Shown here piece by piece: positions 44,601 through 56,371 of a stretch of 64,000 bases of DNA; position 1 is the stretch's first letter, and each line of letters begins with the position of its first letter. Below the pieces are notes generated by a model. The model was not told the origin of the DNA. It ran no database searches and worked only from the letters and a program-made list of their open reading frames with translations. The stretch spans positions 3,162,001 through 3,226,000 of the forward strand of contig JAPNXP010000011.1 of assembly GCA_028753945.1 (NCBI GenBank), in the 5' to 3' direction. A program made the position numbers and the translations under genes. The stretch is from Hexactinellida sp. DTS-2022 (Eukaryota > Porifera > Hexactinellida).

Positions 44601-46765
44601 TTATGCTCCCAGGATTCAAATGTGGTCAGTGAGTTCTCTGACTTTCTCCTGAGGGTAGGAGAAGGTACTGAGCCAGAGGATGAGAATCAAATGATTCACA
44701 TTGCCAAGAAATTTGTAGTTCCGGGAGATCATGTTTCTGGCTTGGTTTACTCCGTTTATGGTGACATTGTGAACAATTATCTTGATCAGAAGTTCATGTG
44801 TCAGCGGATCATTATGTCTCCAAAGAATGAGACAGCTGATGTCATCAATGATTACGTCATGGGACTGATACCTGGAGATGCTGATACCTTTTTGAGTGTT
44901 GATTCAGTTCATGATACTCAGGCTGCTATGTATCCGACTGAGTTCCTTAATACACTTAGTCCTAATGGTATGCCGCCTCATCGACTAATCCTGAAAATGT
45001 TCGCATCTATTATTCTATTGCGCAGTCTTGATCCTACGCAGGGTTGTGTAATGGGACTCGCTTAACTGTGAGATCTGTTTGCAAAAGGCTGATAGATGCT
45101 GAGATTGCCACAGGTAGTCATGTGGGAAATCGAGTATACATTCCCCGCATACCACTCCTTACTCCAACTGATTCAGGCTTTCCGTTTGTTTTGAAGCGAA
45201 GCCATTTTCCAGTGCGTCCTGCTTTCTGCATCACTATAAACAAGGGAAAATTCCAAAAATACTCAAGTTTTTTAAAAATTTCCAAATATACTCAACAATA
45301 CTCAACTAATTTGTAAATATAATCAAGTTTTTCCAAATATACTCAAGTTTTACCGGATTATTCCAAATATACTCAAGTTTTATTGGATTATTCCAAATAT
45401 ACTCAAGTTTTATTGGATTATTCCAAATATACTCAAGTTTTATTGGATTATTCCGAATATACTCAAGTTTTATTGGATTATTGAAACTAGTATGGAGATC
45501 CCAACCACAAAAAATATTTATTAGTACAATCTGCTCGTCTGCTCTACGCGCGTCCTTACAACTTGTACTCGGGCCTACGGCCCTCGCTTGTATTTAAAGC
45601 ATCTCCTTTTCAAATTAAATGTCGTTCTTGATGGTTGGCCGCTAGCTGTCTATTTATATCCGTTCATCCTAGCTACAGGTTTCTATAAGGACAGATTAAA
45701 TAATTTGGATATTTATGCAAATTTGAACAGATAATTTTCTAGATATATGAGCTTGTCCATGTATAATAATATACCAATTCCAAATATATAATTAAATATC
45801 ACTAAGAAACTGTACCAGTGGACCCCTAACTTTGGGACGTGGAGAAGTTATTGTATTGATTGATAATAATTTGATAACAAATAACACAATGGAATGTTAT
45901 AAATGTATGGCTAGACAGACAGAACACAAATAACTGATTAAATGCCTGAACTTCCTCTCGATCAATTAGATTACTTTCTCAGTATTCCATAATGCATACT
46001 TAACATTTGACAGACACTAAAGCATTCGATTATACTAATTGAAATGCTAGCTGCTAATCCATACTGGAACACCCCTCGAATTTAATTGGCTAAAGGTTTT
46101 GACACCTTTTGTGATGGAAGATTTGAATATCTTTTTAGATATTGAACTTATTTGTACATACAATACTAGTATTCCCCACCCCACTGCCAAATTTTAGGTC
46201 TGTAGCTTTTACCAGTTCCTCAATCAATTCTGAACAAACACACAAACAAACAAACACAAAAACATTGTGATTTAATATATAAGATAGACTAAATATAGCC
46301 TTTCTAAACTTGAGTAGATCTGTGAATTTACTGAAAAGTTGAGTAGATTTGGAATTTATTGAAAAAACTTGAGCAGAATTGGAATTATTCTGAAAAACTT
46401 GAGTAGATTTGGAATTATTTTGAAAAACTTGAGTAGATTTGGAATTATTTTGAAAAACTTGAGTAGATTCGGAAAGATCTAGTTTTATATTTGAGTATCA
46501 GTAAAAAGTTGAGTATATTTGGAAATTTTTAAAAAACTTGAGTATTTTTGGAATTTTCCCCTATAAACAAGGGCCAGGGTCATCGATTAGAGAGTGTCGG
46601 AATTTTCCTACCCTCTCCTGAAGCCATATTCAGCCATGGTCAACATTATGTGGCTCTGAGTTTAGTTCAGAATCCTAGAGGTTTGAAGATCATGGTATGT
46701 GGAGGGAAGGAATGTGTCGGCGGTGGGGTGTTGGTTAAGAATGTCGTTATCGGGAGGTTTTGCTA
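41655..46765 (+). pseudogene. Helitron Rep/helicase (RepHel), decayed
   Basis: A rolling-circle replication initiator joined to a PIF1-type helicase. In order: EGVYTFRIHGVVHH (41655), NPYVSFFRQGVDLMREQGA, RHYNAPTAPEVTVIPGDGYG, RDIVLHTRTGGLKGITE, the Rep motif LFITFTCNPKWDEI (42460), then FQKRGLPHAQI. The HUH metal-binding motif reads PHAQ, with Gln for the second His, so nicking activity would be lost. The tyrosine motif KYxYKGHDRA is broken by a frame change near 43085. The helicase follows with Walker A FIDGPGGTGKTFLY (44140), later domains at 44463-45065, and C-terminal PVRPAFCITINK joined across the inserted element to GQGHRLESVGIFLP and HGQHYVALS. Several frame changes (about 41925, 42120, 43085, 43290, 44085, 44210) show an old copy. 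Confidence 0.9.
45244..46560. mobile_element. Element H: TIR element inside the Helitron helicase, 10-bp TSD
   Basis: Perfect 24-bp inverted ends starting GGGAAAATTCCAAAAATACT, flanked by CTATAAACAA twice (45234-45243, 46561-46570). The ends are followed by arrays of about 30 bp: five copies of TTATTCCAAATATACTCAAG-type units at 45330-45482, and four GGAATTATTTTGAAAAACTT-type units at 46350-46470 in opposite sense. The 1,317-bp interior has no gene. It splits the codons for TINK and GQG of the helicase, so the Helitron is older. Copies or pieces lie at 7816-8165 and 39660-40640. A 10-bp duplication is unusual; the exact border has 1-2 bp of ambiguity because G runs meet C runs. Confidence 0.85.
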
Positions 46766-47883
46766 ACTCGGGTAGAGAAACCTCTGTCATCCTGCCCGGA
46801 TCTGATTAGTTCGCATTCGCAGGATGCATCGATCTTATCCTCTCACGGCGTCCCTATCTTCTCGCCTTTAAGAGAGGCTTGACGGGTGTGTATAATGAGA
46901 GAGAGAGAGAGTAAAGTGACTAAGATCTTTGAGTTCAGTCATAGTGATGTTTGGGTTAGAGTTACCAGAGTTATTATTTCGAGCGATGACATTTCTCATG
47001 GTTTAACTGATAATCTCTTATGTGAGGTAATTAGGTTTTCCCGTAACTGCCCCCTGGGGGCAACGAAGAAAGTAAGTTTAGTATACTTATATATAAATAG
47101 ATCTAAATTAGCATACTATTCTATTTTTAGACAATACTAATGTGATATAATTTCCTGCTAATTTATACAGATTTCTTTATAGAATAAGTTATCACTCACT
47201 ATAGTAAGTTAGATTTTTATAATAAGAATGTCCATAGTATTTTCAATTTTTGATATATCTTTCCTATTTAGAAACGAAAGACTACGGATTAGGTAAGTAT
47301 GATATGTCTTCAGCTTTACTATATCTATTACGTAATACTATGGTTTGTTATAGATTCGTCAATGTATAGAAGGTGGTGGTATAGAGTATTAGATTTTAGT
47401 ACGTGATTTGTTTGCCTTTATATTTTCCTTGTAATAATGGGGGCAACAGCTTTCAAAAATAAAAATAGCAGCTAATTATGTATAATAACATAGCGAATGC
47501 ATTCAACTCTTTGTTATGCCTAACTAACACATTGAAATGCTAATTAATATATTAGTTGTATGAAAACCAGCAGTCAGCACTTCGATTATTCAGATATGAG
47601 AAAGAAGAAAATAATTCAAATTTGCATTCTGTACACTATTAGTTACTAATTACTTATTGTGTTGTTGTGGAAAAAGTAGATACATTTGTTTTATATGACT
47701 ATAATATGATATTAAGGGGGTATTTATATCACTGGCTATAAAATTGAAGATTGAAATGTTACTAAGAGACCGCTACGGGATCGGGGAAATAACATAAATG
47801 AATTGAGGGACGAAGTCCGAAAGGGTTGTGAGAAATAATAATTGCATAGACGCCTCACGGCACGAAGTGATGAGAGCATCCAC

Positions 47884-47951
47884 ACAACAACCGCAAAGCG
47901 GTTGTTGTGTGGATGTGTTCTGTCGCGAAGCGACCTAGCAAAGCGCGCTAG
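47884..47951 (+). terminator. Helitron 3' end: hairpin plus CTAG
   Basis: The stem ACAACCGC/GCGGTTGT with an AAA loop, a second GC-rich CGCGAAGCG segment, then AGCGCGCTAG. In Helitrons this hairpin marks where rolling-circle transfer stops. Confidence 0.8.
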
Positions 47952-48606
47952 TGATAATAATAATAACTAAGAATACAAAATCTAAAATTACAACTGTGCA
48001 GACAGCATTTCCTTGTGGAGGCACTAATCGTCACTGAACCACCAACCAGTCAAAATTATTTGAACAGGAATTTTATTGCAGACACAATATTGGCCTGGTA
48101 TTTAATTAATGGCACTGAAGTGACTGTAAATATCTTATATACTAGTTATATAGTTAAATATATTGTGATTTGAAGTAACTTTAGCCAATATTCATGAAGT
48201 GGCATAAGAGTCTGCCACGTGTCACTTGTGGCACTAGTGGTACAAATGGAAATGTGGCTGTATCTCCGTAAAATAAATAATTGTAATTATTTGAAATTAC
48301 CACCTATAATAATACGACCATGTGGAATTCAAATGTGAAATCAGAATTTGTGTATTCTAATGATCAGAAATTATAGAAAATATCAATTCAAAAATCTTGC
48401 TATACTATCGTTTTATGTAAAATCCATGTTGAAGCATCTACTAATATTATTCTACTGCTACAAGCTCGAATGTATGAATACAAATCATTGTTATTCAATT
48501 ACTTTTGGCCGAGTAGAGTAGTGCCTCTAAATTGAAATGCAATTGGCACAGCTGTAATTTTAGGATTTTTGTCGTTGTAATCTGCAGCGATGCCCGCTAG
48601 TATTGT
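47952..48606. other. Non-coding stretch between Helitron and element G
   Basis: AT-rich. Nothing recognised. GTATTGT at 48600-48606 is the left TSD of element G. Confidence 0.4.
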
Positions 48607-49211
48607 GGAATAGCTTGATTTTGTCCTACAAAACTCTCGGAAATTTTCTTATATGCAAAATATTGGAATTTGTCCTACCGAAATTCAAAGTTTGGAATTT
48701 GTCCTACTACTATTTTGGAACTTGTCCTACAAATATTCAAAGGTTGGAATTTGTCCTACTACTATTTTGGAATTTGTCCTACAAATATTCAAAGGTTCGA
48801 ATTTGTCCTAGAAAATGTATCCTGAATATAAGAGAATAATGAATCATAAAATAAAAACTCTGCAGACAATTTGATATTGAAATGTAAATTAGTCCTAAGT
48901 TTCTCGATAAATGCATCAAGTGAATTTGGATTTAGTAATGTAAATAATGAGCAATACAAATAATAAAGTAATTAATGAATTACAGATTAATGTGAATACG
49001 TATTGAGATGCAATTTATTGAAAATCCTTACTATTCCATTAATTGGTCCCGACAAATTGGACAATTGGTACCCATATTCGAGAGTTGATTAGCATAAGCT
49101 TCACAAAACCCACCTTGTACACAATCACCATGCAATAGTGCAAAATTTGACTGCCATGAATTAGACATACGTAGCACCTAAGTTGTTTAATACGTCTTTT
49201 ATTGTCTACGT

Positions 49212-49657
49212 CATGGGTTTTCAACCTGGGGGGCGCGACCCCCAAGGGGGTCGCGAAGGCTTTATAGGGGGGTCGCGTAAAGTTCCGAGAAATTTACATA
49301 AAATCGTTAAAATTTACCGAGATATAAGTCAAAACTTATTTAAATTATCTACATTGAAATGCGTATATTGTGTGGACATTGTGCATGTACTTAAAAGTAC
49401 AGTGCGCATGTGTAATGTACACGCAATATTTACGCAATGAGCTTTCAGGGCATTCGCGATAAATTTAATTATATAGCATTGTAGTTATCTCATAATTGTT
49501 AGAATATGCTTGAAACTTGATGTGCATCGATTTAATTAAGACAATAGGAATACTTATTACATATGAATAAAAACTTTTACATTAACATTATGGGGGGTCG
49601 CGAGCATTTCCAAATCTGTAAAAGGGGTCGCATGGTACAAAAGGTTGAAAACCCCTG
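49212..49657. mobile_element. hAT MITE, TSD GTCTACGT
   Basis: The ends CATGGGTTTTCAACC and (inverse right) CAGGGGTTTTCAACC are flanked by exact GTCTACGT (49204-49211, 49658-49665). GGGGGTCGCG motifs occur next to both ends. The end type is the common animal hAT one. Confidence 0.9.
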
Positions 49658-49660
49658 GTC

Positions 49661-49950
49661 TACGTATTACGTATAATACGTATAATGTAATACGTATTAT
49701 ACGTATACCTTACTTATAATATCGAGCTCATGGAATTTGATTTGAATAACTTTTGGTTTAATCGTTATTCTTTTATTGTTAATCGACTCGTAGTATAGTT
49801 TGTATAGTACAAATATGATTATTTGTTAGATGTTGTTTTTACAACAAGAATTAGAAATATTCTATTGAATTTACTTCAAAATATCCCTGGTTGATCATAG
49901 ATTTAACGTATAATACGTATTATACGCAATACTCGTATTAAACAACTTAG
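49661..49950. repeat. TACGTATTATACG palindrome cluster
   Basis: ACGTATTACGTATAATACGT at 49662-49681 and ATTATACGTATA to 49708, with TAATACGTATTATACG again at 49912-49927. CTAAGTTGTTTAATACG (49180-49196) is mirrored at 49936-49952, so the hAT MITE above inserted into one arm of a larger inverted repeat. Confidence 0.6.
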
Positions 49951-50177
49951 CGTAGCACTGATCGGGATCGGGTGTAAATTCATCTTCGTCAGTTTCATTT
50001 TCATTTATTGTTATACCTGAAACTTTCGATGAAATATAAGGTTTGAAATGTTCACGGCCAATTGTTAATGAAATTGCACCAAGGTATTCACCTGCACTAT
50101 AAAAACCATTCAGGTATTTTCTTTACATTCATTTCGTTTTGCTTTTTTGGCCTTTGTACAGGAATTCGCTTCTCTAG

Positions 50178-50591
50178 TTATTTCTTTGTTTTCCAGCATC
50201 GCTGAAATTCAATGCCATTATCTGTAATGATGTTGTTCAAATAGGCCATAAATTTCCATATGTTTGGATGTGGAGTTTTAAGTGATTTATGATAAGATTC
50301 GGGGCCATTGTTTGTCGCATTTTCGTAATAGAATACTGAGAGGTTAACATTTCCACTGATCCATGTCCTGTTAATGTAGGTTCGAAATTTTTTAACATAT
50401 TCCTTTGCCGAGTCATCTATTTCAGATGTCGGTAATTCCAGTGAGATATAAACTTTGTGTATTTCTTCTTCATGCAATGCAGGGATAGTATGTCGGTTGA
50501 TATGAATCAAAATAGTAAAAAGCTGGTAGAACAATCTAGGAACTATTTTAAAGGTAGCATCATAGATGACTAAAGTATAAGGATAGACCAT
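50178..50591 (-). pseudogene. Mutator-like (MULE) transposase fragment
   Basis: The 137-codon minus-strand frame starts TLVIYDATFKIVPRLFYQLF, which matches the D-x-T-F-K...P..F.Q.F segment around the first catalytic Asp of MULE transposases. It then jumps to NNGPESYHKSLKTPHPNIWK, the region after the catalytic Glu. The central part with the second Asp and Cys-His motif is missing, so it is an internally deleted remnant although open. A second, inverted copy of its first ~13 codons lies at about 53706-53745 on the plus strand. Confidence 0.65.
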
Positions 50592-50846
50592 TACAAATGA
50601 AAACTACACCAAGGATGAGTGCGAAGGCCATTTTGTTACCCAACCACAATTTATATTTTTGTTGTAAAAATCACATTCAACTATCAGTTTATAAGAGTTT
50701 AATTAAAAAAATATGGCTGTTTCACTATTATTTCTTGTGATATGTATCCTTCATTTATTAAGTGTCTACAATAATATATATTTTAGATTTATTTCATGAT
50801 AATTCACTTTACAATAATATTTACATGTTCAATTGATTAGCAAATT

Positions 50847-53547
50847 ATGCCGAACAAATGTTCAGCTCCAGGATGCAAAGGAAACTACAGCTCTACTGAT
50901 GGCTATGTGTCTATATTCAAACTACCTACTGATCCTGAGCTAAGACACAAGTGGATAGGAGCGCTACATCTGGTAGATATTAACCAATACACTTATGTAT
51001 GTGAAAAACATTTTCGTGAGGAAGACATTGCTCGATCCTACTCAGTAGTCAGTACCATCTGGAACTAATGGTACACTTCAAGAAACTCCTCGCAAAGTAC
51101 CAGTGCTTTGCAAAGGCGCCGTTCCTTGTTTTCTGCCTGGCTGCCCTAAGTATCTTTCAGCACCTGAATCATCTAAGTCATGTAAACGATTGAAAGTGAA
51201 GTTAAAAGAGGAGCAATTCTTTGCTCAGGTTATACAAGAAAGTCAGAAAACATTCAAGATTGATGAAGAGAGATATGGTATAGCTACTTTGGATGACTTG
51301 AAACAAAAGCTTCATCTCATCTCTTTTAAAAACTGGCTACGTTGGTATACCAATCAATATTCAGTTCATTTTATACTTCCAAATATTCACAATTCTAAGA
51401 TCAAAGTCGAAGCCACCCTTTCGATTAATTTCAATCTAGGTACCAAAGCATTTTACCATAACGAACCAATTGCTATATCCCTCAATTGTTTGACAGATAT
51501 ACGTCAAATTGAAATCCTTTTGATTGAATGTAACTCCTCTGTGAATGATATTTGTCAATCAGATCCTGTACGATATCACGTTAATTCAGCAAGGAAACAC
51601 ATTATTGAAGCAATCGATCAAATTGAGAAATATAATCGTGAGTCAGAGTCAGAGTTGGAGTTCATAAACCAAGAGCATGTATCTTTTTCTACGTACCTTC
51701 CTCGACTACAATTCGTTTTGTGCAGATTGAGAATGTTATGGTTCTCTAAACAGCAAAAGAATGTTATTGTGCAAATAGATGAAGTCCATGTCAAATCAGA
51801 TATATCGTATAAAGGTGGTAAAATTATTGCACCTACATTGGACATGGAGGATCCTATAGAGACGGTATTAGCAATTATGGTTTCGAGTCTTCATAAAAAA
51901 TGGACAACAATTGTTCGTCTAGTCTCCCCTTCTTCTACCAAAGCATCAACACTACATCTCACTATAACATCTGTAATTGACGACATCGAAAAGTGCGGTC
52001 TCTTTGTTCAGGTACTTTGTATTGATAACTACCCCCAAAATGTTAATATATTTAAACTGTTTTCTCCTGATAAAAAACTCTCTCCTATTGTTCCTCATCC
52101 TGTCGACCCTACTAGAAGCCTTTTCTTGTTTTTTGATCCTGTTCACATTTTGAAGTGTATTCGGAATAATTGGCTTAATACGAATTTACGAAAGATTTCA
52201 ATCACACTTTTATTTTTCCTAATTTTGGTGATATCTACTGACTCCATGAAGTATCCTCTTACTCAATGCAATGCTTGTTTTGAAGACATACGAATACTTT
52301 ACAGACAAGAGCAACATGCTTTCGATAAAATTGCTCATCAACTGACAGCTAAATCATGCTGGCCTTCTAGTTTTGAACGTCAAAATGTAAAACTTGCTCT
52401 CAAAAATATTTAATGAGTCAACTAGTGCTGGTCTAAAAATTCAAGATAATTCACGAAACGACAACTAAAAACGAAAACAGCAGAATTTATTTCTATTATA
52501 GTGAACTTGTGGAAAATATTTAATGTTAGTACACCTCAGAAGGGAACACGTTTGAATGAAGAATTTTCAAAACCACTTATAAGATGATCCTCGCTTCTCA
52601 TTTTTACAGCGTATTGTATTTTGGATTGATGCTTGGGAAGCAACCACCAAAACAAATAAAGCATCATTATCCCGCCAAACCTTCACTAGTTTGAGGCACT
52701 CATGCTTAGCCCTACCTCTTATAATTCGCCATCTACTACCAATTGCGGATTTTCTTATGTTTTAACTACTTTTCTACAGAATGATCCGTTTGAACATCAT
52801 TTTGGACTGTACAGACAGATGTCAGGAGCTAACTATCATATTTCCTATTGTCAAATACTTGAGTCTGAACGTCGACTGAAAGTTTCTAGCATATTAAATC
52901 TGTACCAATCGAGTACAGAACAGATTTCTATTCAAGAGTTTATCAGTAAATTCTCAGAATGTCCAGATAGTGAACAAAGTCCTCCAAATGTATCATCTCA
53001 AGTCATAGAGGAATTGCATAACCAACTCCCTTTATTAGAAACTATTGAGTACAATTCTCAAACGCTACAAGCATTAGCATTTATGGCTGGGTATACAGTA
53101 CATGAATATTATAAGCGGTCCACTAAATGCTCTGCATGTTTGAATTTTCTCACCATTGATAAAGAACTTTTGATAGAAGAACCCCAGGATTCAAGATATG
53201 CTTATTTGAAAATTGTAGACAGAGGCTCACTCAAATGGCCTTCAGATGTTATATTAGAATCAGTGGTTATTCTATGGAAAATCTTTGTTTCGATTGATAG
53301 CAACAAATCCCTTTTGTCAGTCCTAGCCCAAGGATCTTCTAAACAGATTTTGGTCTCTATAGGCATTAAATATGTAGAAGGTGAATATAGTGATCCTGGA
53401 GAAATACATGTTCTTCTTGCAGTACTGTTTATTGGGATATTTTAAGACAATTGTTTAGTGTAATGGCGAACAAAATTAAAAATTACAATTCTCAGCTGGC
53501 TGCTCGTGGCGATTCACGCAAGGCAAAGAAATTTTCTCACCATTAAA
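50847..53547 (+). pseudogene. Second P-type (THAP) transposase, broken
   Basis: The THAP domain from the ATG at 50847 keeps its zinc ligands (MPNKCSAPGC, then YVCEKHF). A frame change near 51065 joins it to the 436-codon frame 51103-52413 with the core motifs IVQIDEVHVKSDISYKGGKI and FDPVHILKCIRNNWL. From 52414 to 52700 the gene is scrambled between frames (FLQRIVFWIDAWEATTK is readable). 52702-53445 carries QNDPFEHHFGLYRQMSGANY, and the C-terminus MANKIKNYNSQLAARGDS (53463-53547) is in another frame. It is distinct in sequence from the P transposase at 23793-26441. Gene order and motifs are those of THAP9-like P transposases. Several lesions make it inactive. Confidence 0.88.
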
Positions 53548-54175
53548 ACTTATTAGTTATTACTTAAAAGTTAATACTAACTCATGTCAATATATGCACT
53601 ATGATACCCTTATTCTTTGGAAATGATTTAGAATGTACGCTTATTCTCAATAATTTATATTATGAAATATATTGAAAAGCCTTCACGCTTATCCATGGTT
53701 ATTTAATGGTCTATCCTTTTACTTTAGTCATCTATGGTAGCATCAAAGTGGATATCAGTCGACTATTTAACTTGCTTAACATGCAGCTTGAACCAAAATA
53801 ATCGCTACTTGATCTGTTTCGATAACTGTCTTTAAATGATTATTAGAATATTTGATTCGCGCAGATATTTATCAAATTCAACCACATTTGAAGGTAGTTT
53901 CGTTTGTGAAATTCTCCTTCTCTTATACATACTACTCTCTAATTTTTGAAAGTTACACAGGATGCTTCATGAGATTCTCTACTGGTTTCATTAAATAATT
54001 CTCGAAGTTAGAAAAGATATTTCTGCTTTCCGCTTGATTTGATTACATAAGGTATTTTTCTCATCGTTATTTTCATTTGCTTTGTAAGTTTATTCATTTT
54101 ACAAGTGCATTTGAGTTCTAAATAACGCACATTTTAATATATAGAACAATCTGATTCGCGAGCTTTCACATAATA
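53548..54175. other. Region right of the second P gene
   Basis: No gene. About 53690-53750 is an inverted copy of the start of the MULE fragment (ATGGTCTATCC...CTTTAGTCATCTATG). Confidence 0.45.
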
Positions 54176-55239
54176 GTGGGGTCAGAAATTAATGTTCCGT
54201 GACCAACCTCTGGCTAGTTAAGTTTAATGCTTGATTTTGATACTTTAGGATATAACTCGCGATTTAAGCTCCCATGCCGCTCTGGAAAGTTTGGGCAAAC
54301 TTTTTTATAGCGACAAATTCAAAAGGCCTCCGGCAATCATTTTGAAAAATTCAGGCCCCTCTCTGAACATTTCATAATTTGAGATTAGAGTGTTTTTGAA
54401 CAGTATGCAATAAGTAGTAGCTGCACTGAAAATTTCAACTCAATCGGGACTTTACATTTAATGTAATAACCTTTTGAAGATTCTTACGTCATTTGTCACC
54501 ATGGGAGGTCCCTTCCTTAAACTATTTTTTTAAGGGATTTGAAGCATATCTCATCCTATATAGTACATGCAATAACCTTTTAACTCGCTATGTAGTATGT
54601 CTCCATGTAAATCTCGGTAATAGACCTAAATTTACCACTTTGACTATACAAAAATTAGAAATCCAGTCATTTGACGTAAAAATTGTGGTAATTATATATG
54701 TAAAGTGGCCGAATTAAACGATTGTGGGTCAATTTTTTTTGCTTCGTCACCCCCATGTGAGTGAGATCTCCAGAAGAGTAAAAGTGGTAAATTTAGGTCT
54801 ATTACCGAGATTTACATGGAGACATACTACATAGCGAGTTAAAAGGTTATTGCTAGTATATAGGATGAGATATGCTTCAAATCCCATAAAAAAATAGTTT
54901 AAGGGACCTCCCATGGTGACAAATGACGTAAGAATCTTCAAAAGGTTATTACATTGAAAGTAAAGTCCCGATTGAGTTGAAATTTTCAGTGCATCTACTA
55001 CTTATTGCATACTGTTCAAAAATACTCTAATCTCAATTTATGAAATGTTCAGAGAGGGGCCTTAATTTTTCAAAATGATTGCCGGAGGCCCTTTGAATTT
55101 GTCGCTATAAAAAAGTTTGCCCAAACTTTCCAGAGCGGCATGGGAGCTTAAATCGCGAGTTATATCCTAAAGTATCAGAACCAGGCATAAAACTTAACTA
55201 GCCAGAGGTTGGTCACGGAACCTTAATTTTTGACCCCAC
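54176..55239. mobile_element. Element A MITE, complete palindromic copy (TA TSD)
   Basis: TA-flanked ends GTGGGGTCA and TGACCCCAC. Arms of about 530 bp are inverted around 54725-54760 with modest divergence, making the whole 1,064 bp one hairpin. The same sequence forms the split copy at 10169-20848. Non-coding. The foldback shape could yield long double-stranded RNA if transcribed. Confidence 0.88.
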
Positions 55240-55729
55240 TATAACGAAACTCGCTGCATCCGTAATTCGTTGAATTTTCTCTTTTCCTCAACAATAGTAT
55301 ATTCCATTGATAAAGATCAAAAAGAGGGTTATGAAAAGACCACACAGTGTAAATACAGAAATTTCAGAAAAGTTTTAAGTTATTGAATTAATCATTGGAC
55401 TTATGCTATCTATAGGAAATAATCTTTTCGGTTAATTAATTACAAGACTACACTTGAATTTGGACAAGAATCGTAAATAGGATAGAATTATTGTGGTTAA
55501 TTGATTACAAGAATACACATTAATTAAGACAAGAATCGTAAAAACGAAATCGTAGGACAAAATTCAAACCTTTAATAATTGTAGGACAAATTCAAAATAG
55601 GAATAGAACAACTTCCAACTTTGAATATTTGTAGGACAAGTTCCAAAATAGTTGTAGGACAAATTCCAACCTTTGAGACAGGACAAAATCAGGATATTTA
55701 GTAGGACAAATTCAGCTTTCCCGTATTGT

Positions 55730-56006
55730 GCTATGACATACCATTAGTCCAGCAAAATATCAGATGACCTCGGGCAAATTGCAATAGAAAATGTATGACC
55801 TGTTTTAAGTTCCTAGGGGCATCCCATTTAACATATAAAAAATCTTAAGGAATCCAAGTAGGGGAAAGTAATAAAATTGTGGTCGCCGATTTTATTCCCC
55901 TTTTGAAATCGCCGAAAGTTCCCTGTTAGGTGAAATTTTAATTTCTTTTCTAATCTACTTATAATCACCAGATTTGAACTCAGCATTAAAATTTAAGTAA
56001 TTTGAT
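55730..56006. other. Non-coding stretch
   Basis: Nothing recognised between element G's TSD and the next fragment. Confidence 0.4.
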
Positions 56007-56231
56007 ATGTCATGCGACCATATTTGGAACCATATTCCCCTGGCAATCCCAAAACATCTCAGGAATGTAACAACATTCCATTCCTTTTATAAAATTTCCT
56101 CCAATCCAGTGACACCTCTTTCGACTCCTCCCATCAATATGAGAGTAACTAGACAAAATACAACTTTCAGAATTGTGAATTGGTCATCTAGACTTGTGTA
56201 TACACGTCTTTTGTTTTATATGGAGCCCTAA
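56007..56231 (+). pseudogene. Possible C-terminal fragment of a LINE reverse transcriptase ORF
   Basis: The 74-codon frame includes IWNHIPLAIPKHLRNVTTFH, resembling the W-N-x-[IL]-P-x-x-[IL]-[RK]...F-K motif found at the C-terminal end of many non-LTR retrotransposon ORF2 proteins. Nothing upstream (reverse transcriptase core) could be read, so this is a tail fragment at best. Confidence 0.3.
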
Positions 56232-56371
56232 CTCAAATTGAGGCTCGGGTTCCTTATTTGTTTCGCTAATCTGAGCCTTCTTAAAAAAGTTCCTTATATA
56301 AAAAATTAGTACTACGATATTCATGGTGCAGATTGTTATTAATCAGAAATTTGCTAATTAGCTTGTAAGGA

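Larger units (their letters stand above)
41630..47951 (+). mobile_element. Helitron, 5'-truncated, with intact 3' terminus
   Basis: It contains a decayed Rep/helicase gene and ends with a 19-nt hairpin ACAACCGCAAAGCGGTTGT (47886-47904) followed by CTAG (47948-47951) and a T, the classic Helitron 3' end. The same terminus is found on the short Helitron at 63180-63674. No 5' end of the TCTATACTATTAAAA kind was found upstream. Coding similarity starts at about 41655, just after a 24-bp tandem duplication (TTAATTCCTTTTTAAATAGG ×2, about 41591-41640), so the 5' part is lost. A TIR element (45244-46560) sits within it. Confidence 0.88.
48607..55722 (+). mobile_element. Element G: 7.1-kb transposon with GTCCTAC subterminal arrays, 7-bp TSD
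   Basis: The left end GGAATAGCTTGATTTTGTCC and the inverse right end GGGAAAGCTGAATTTGTCC lie between GTATTGT copies (48600-48606, 55723-55729). GGAATTTGTCCTACAAATAT-type units recur about seven times at the left (48620-48810), and their inverses at the right (55555-55710). Inside are a P-type THAP transposase (50847-53547), a MULE fragment, a hAT MITE and an element-A MITE. The 7-bp TSD equals that of the other P elements in the window, so the P transposase could be G's own gene. The alternative is that a P element jumped into G. Confidence 0.6.

Noticed and set aside
45330-45482. Regularly spaced ~30-bp repeats that look like a CRISPR array
   Set aside because: Units adjoin without unique spacers, match inverted units at the other end of the same transposon, and the DNA is eukaryotic.
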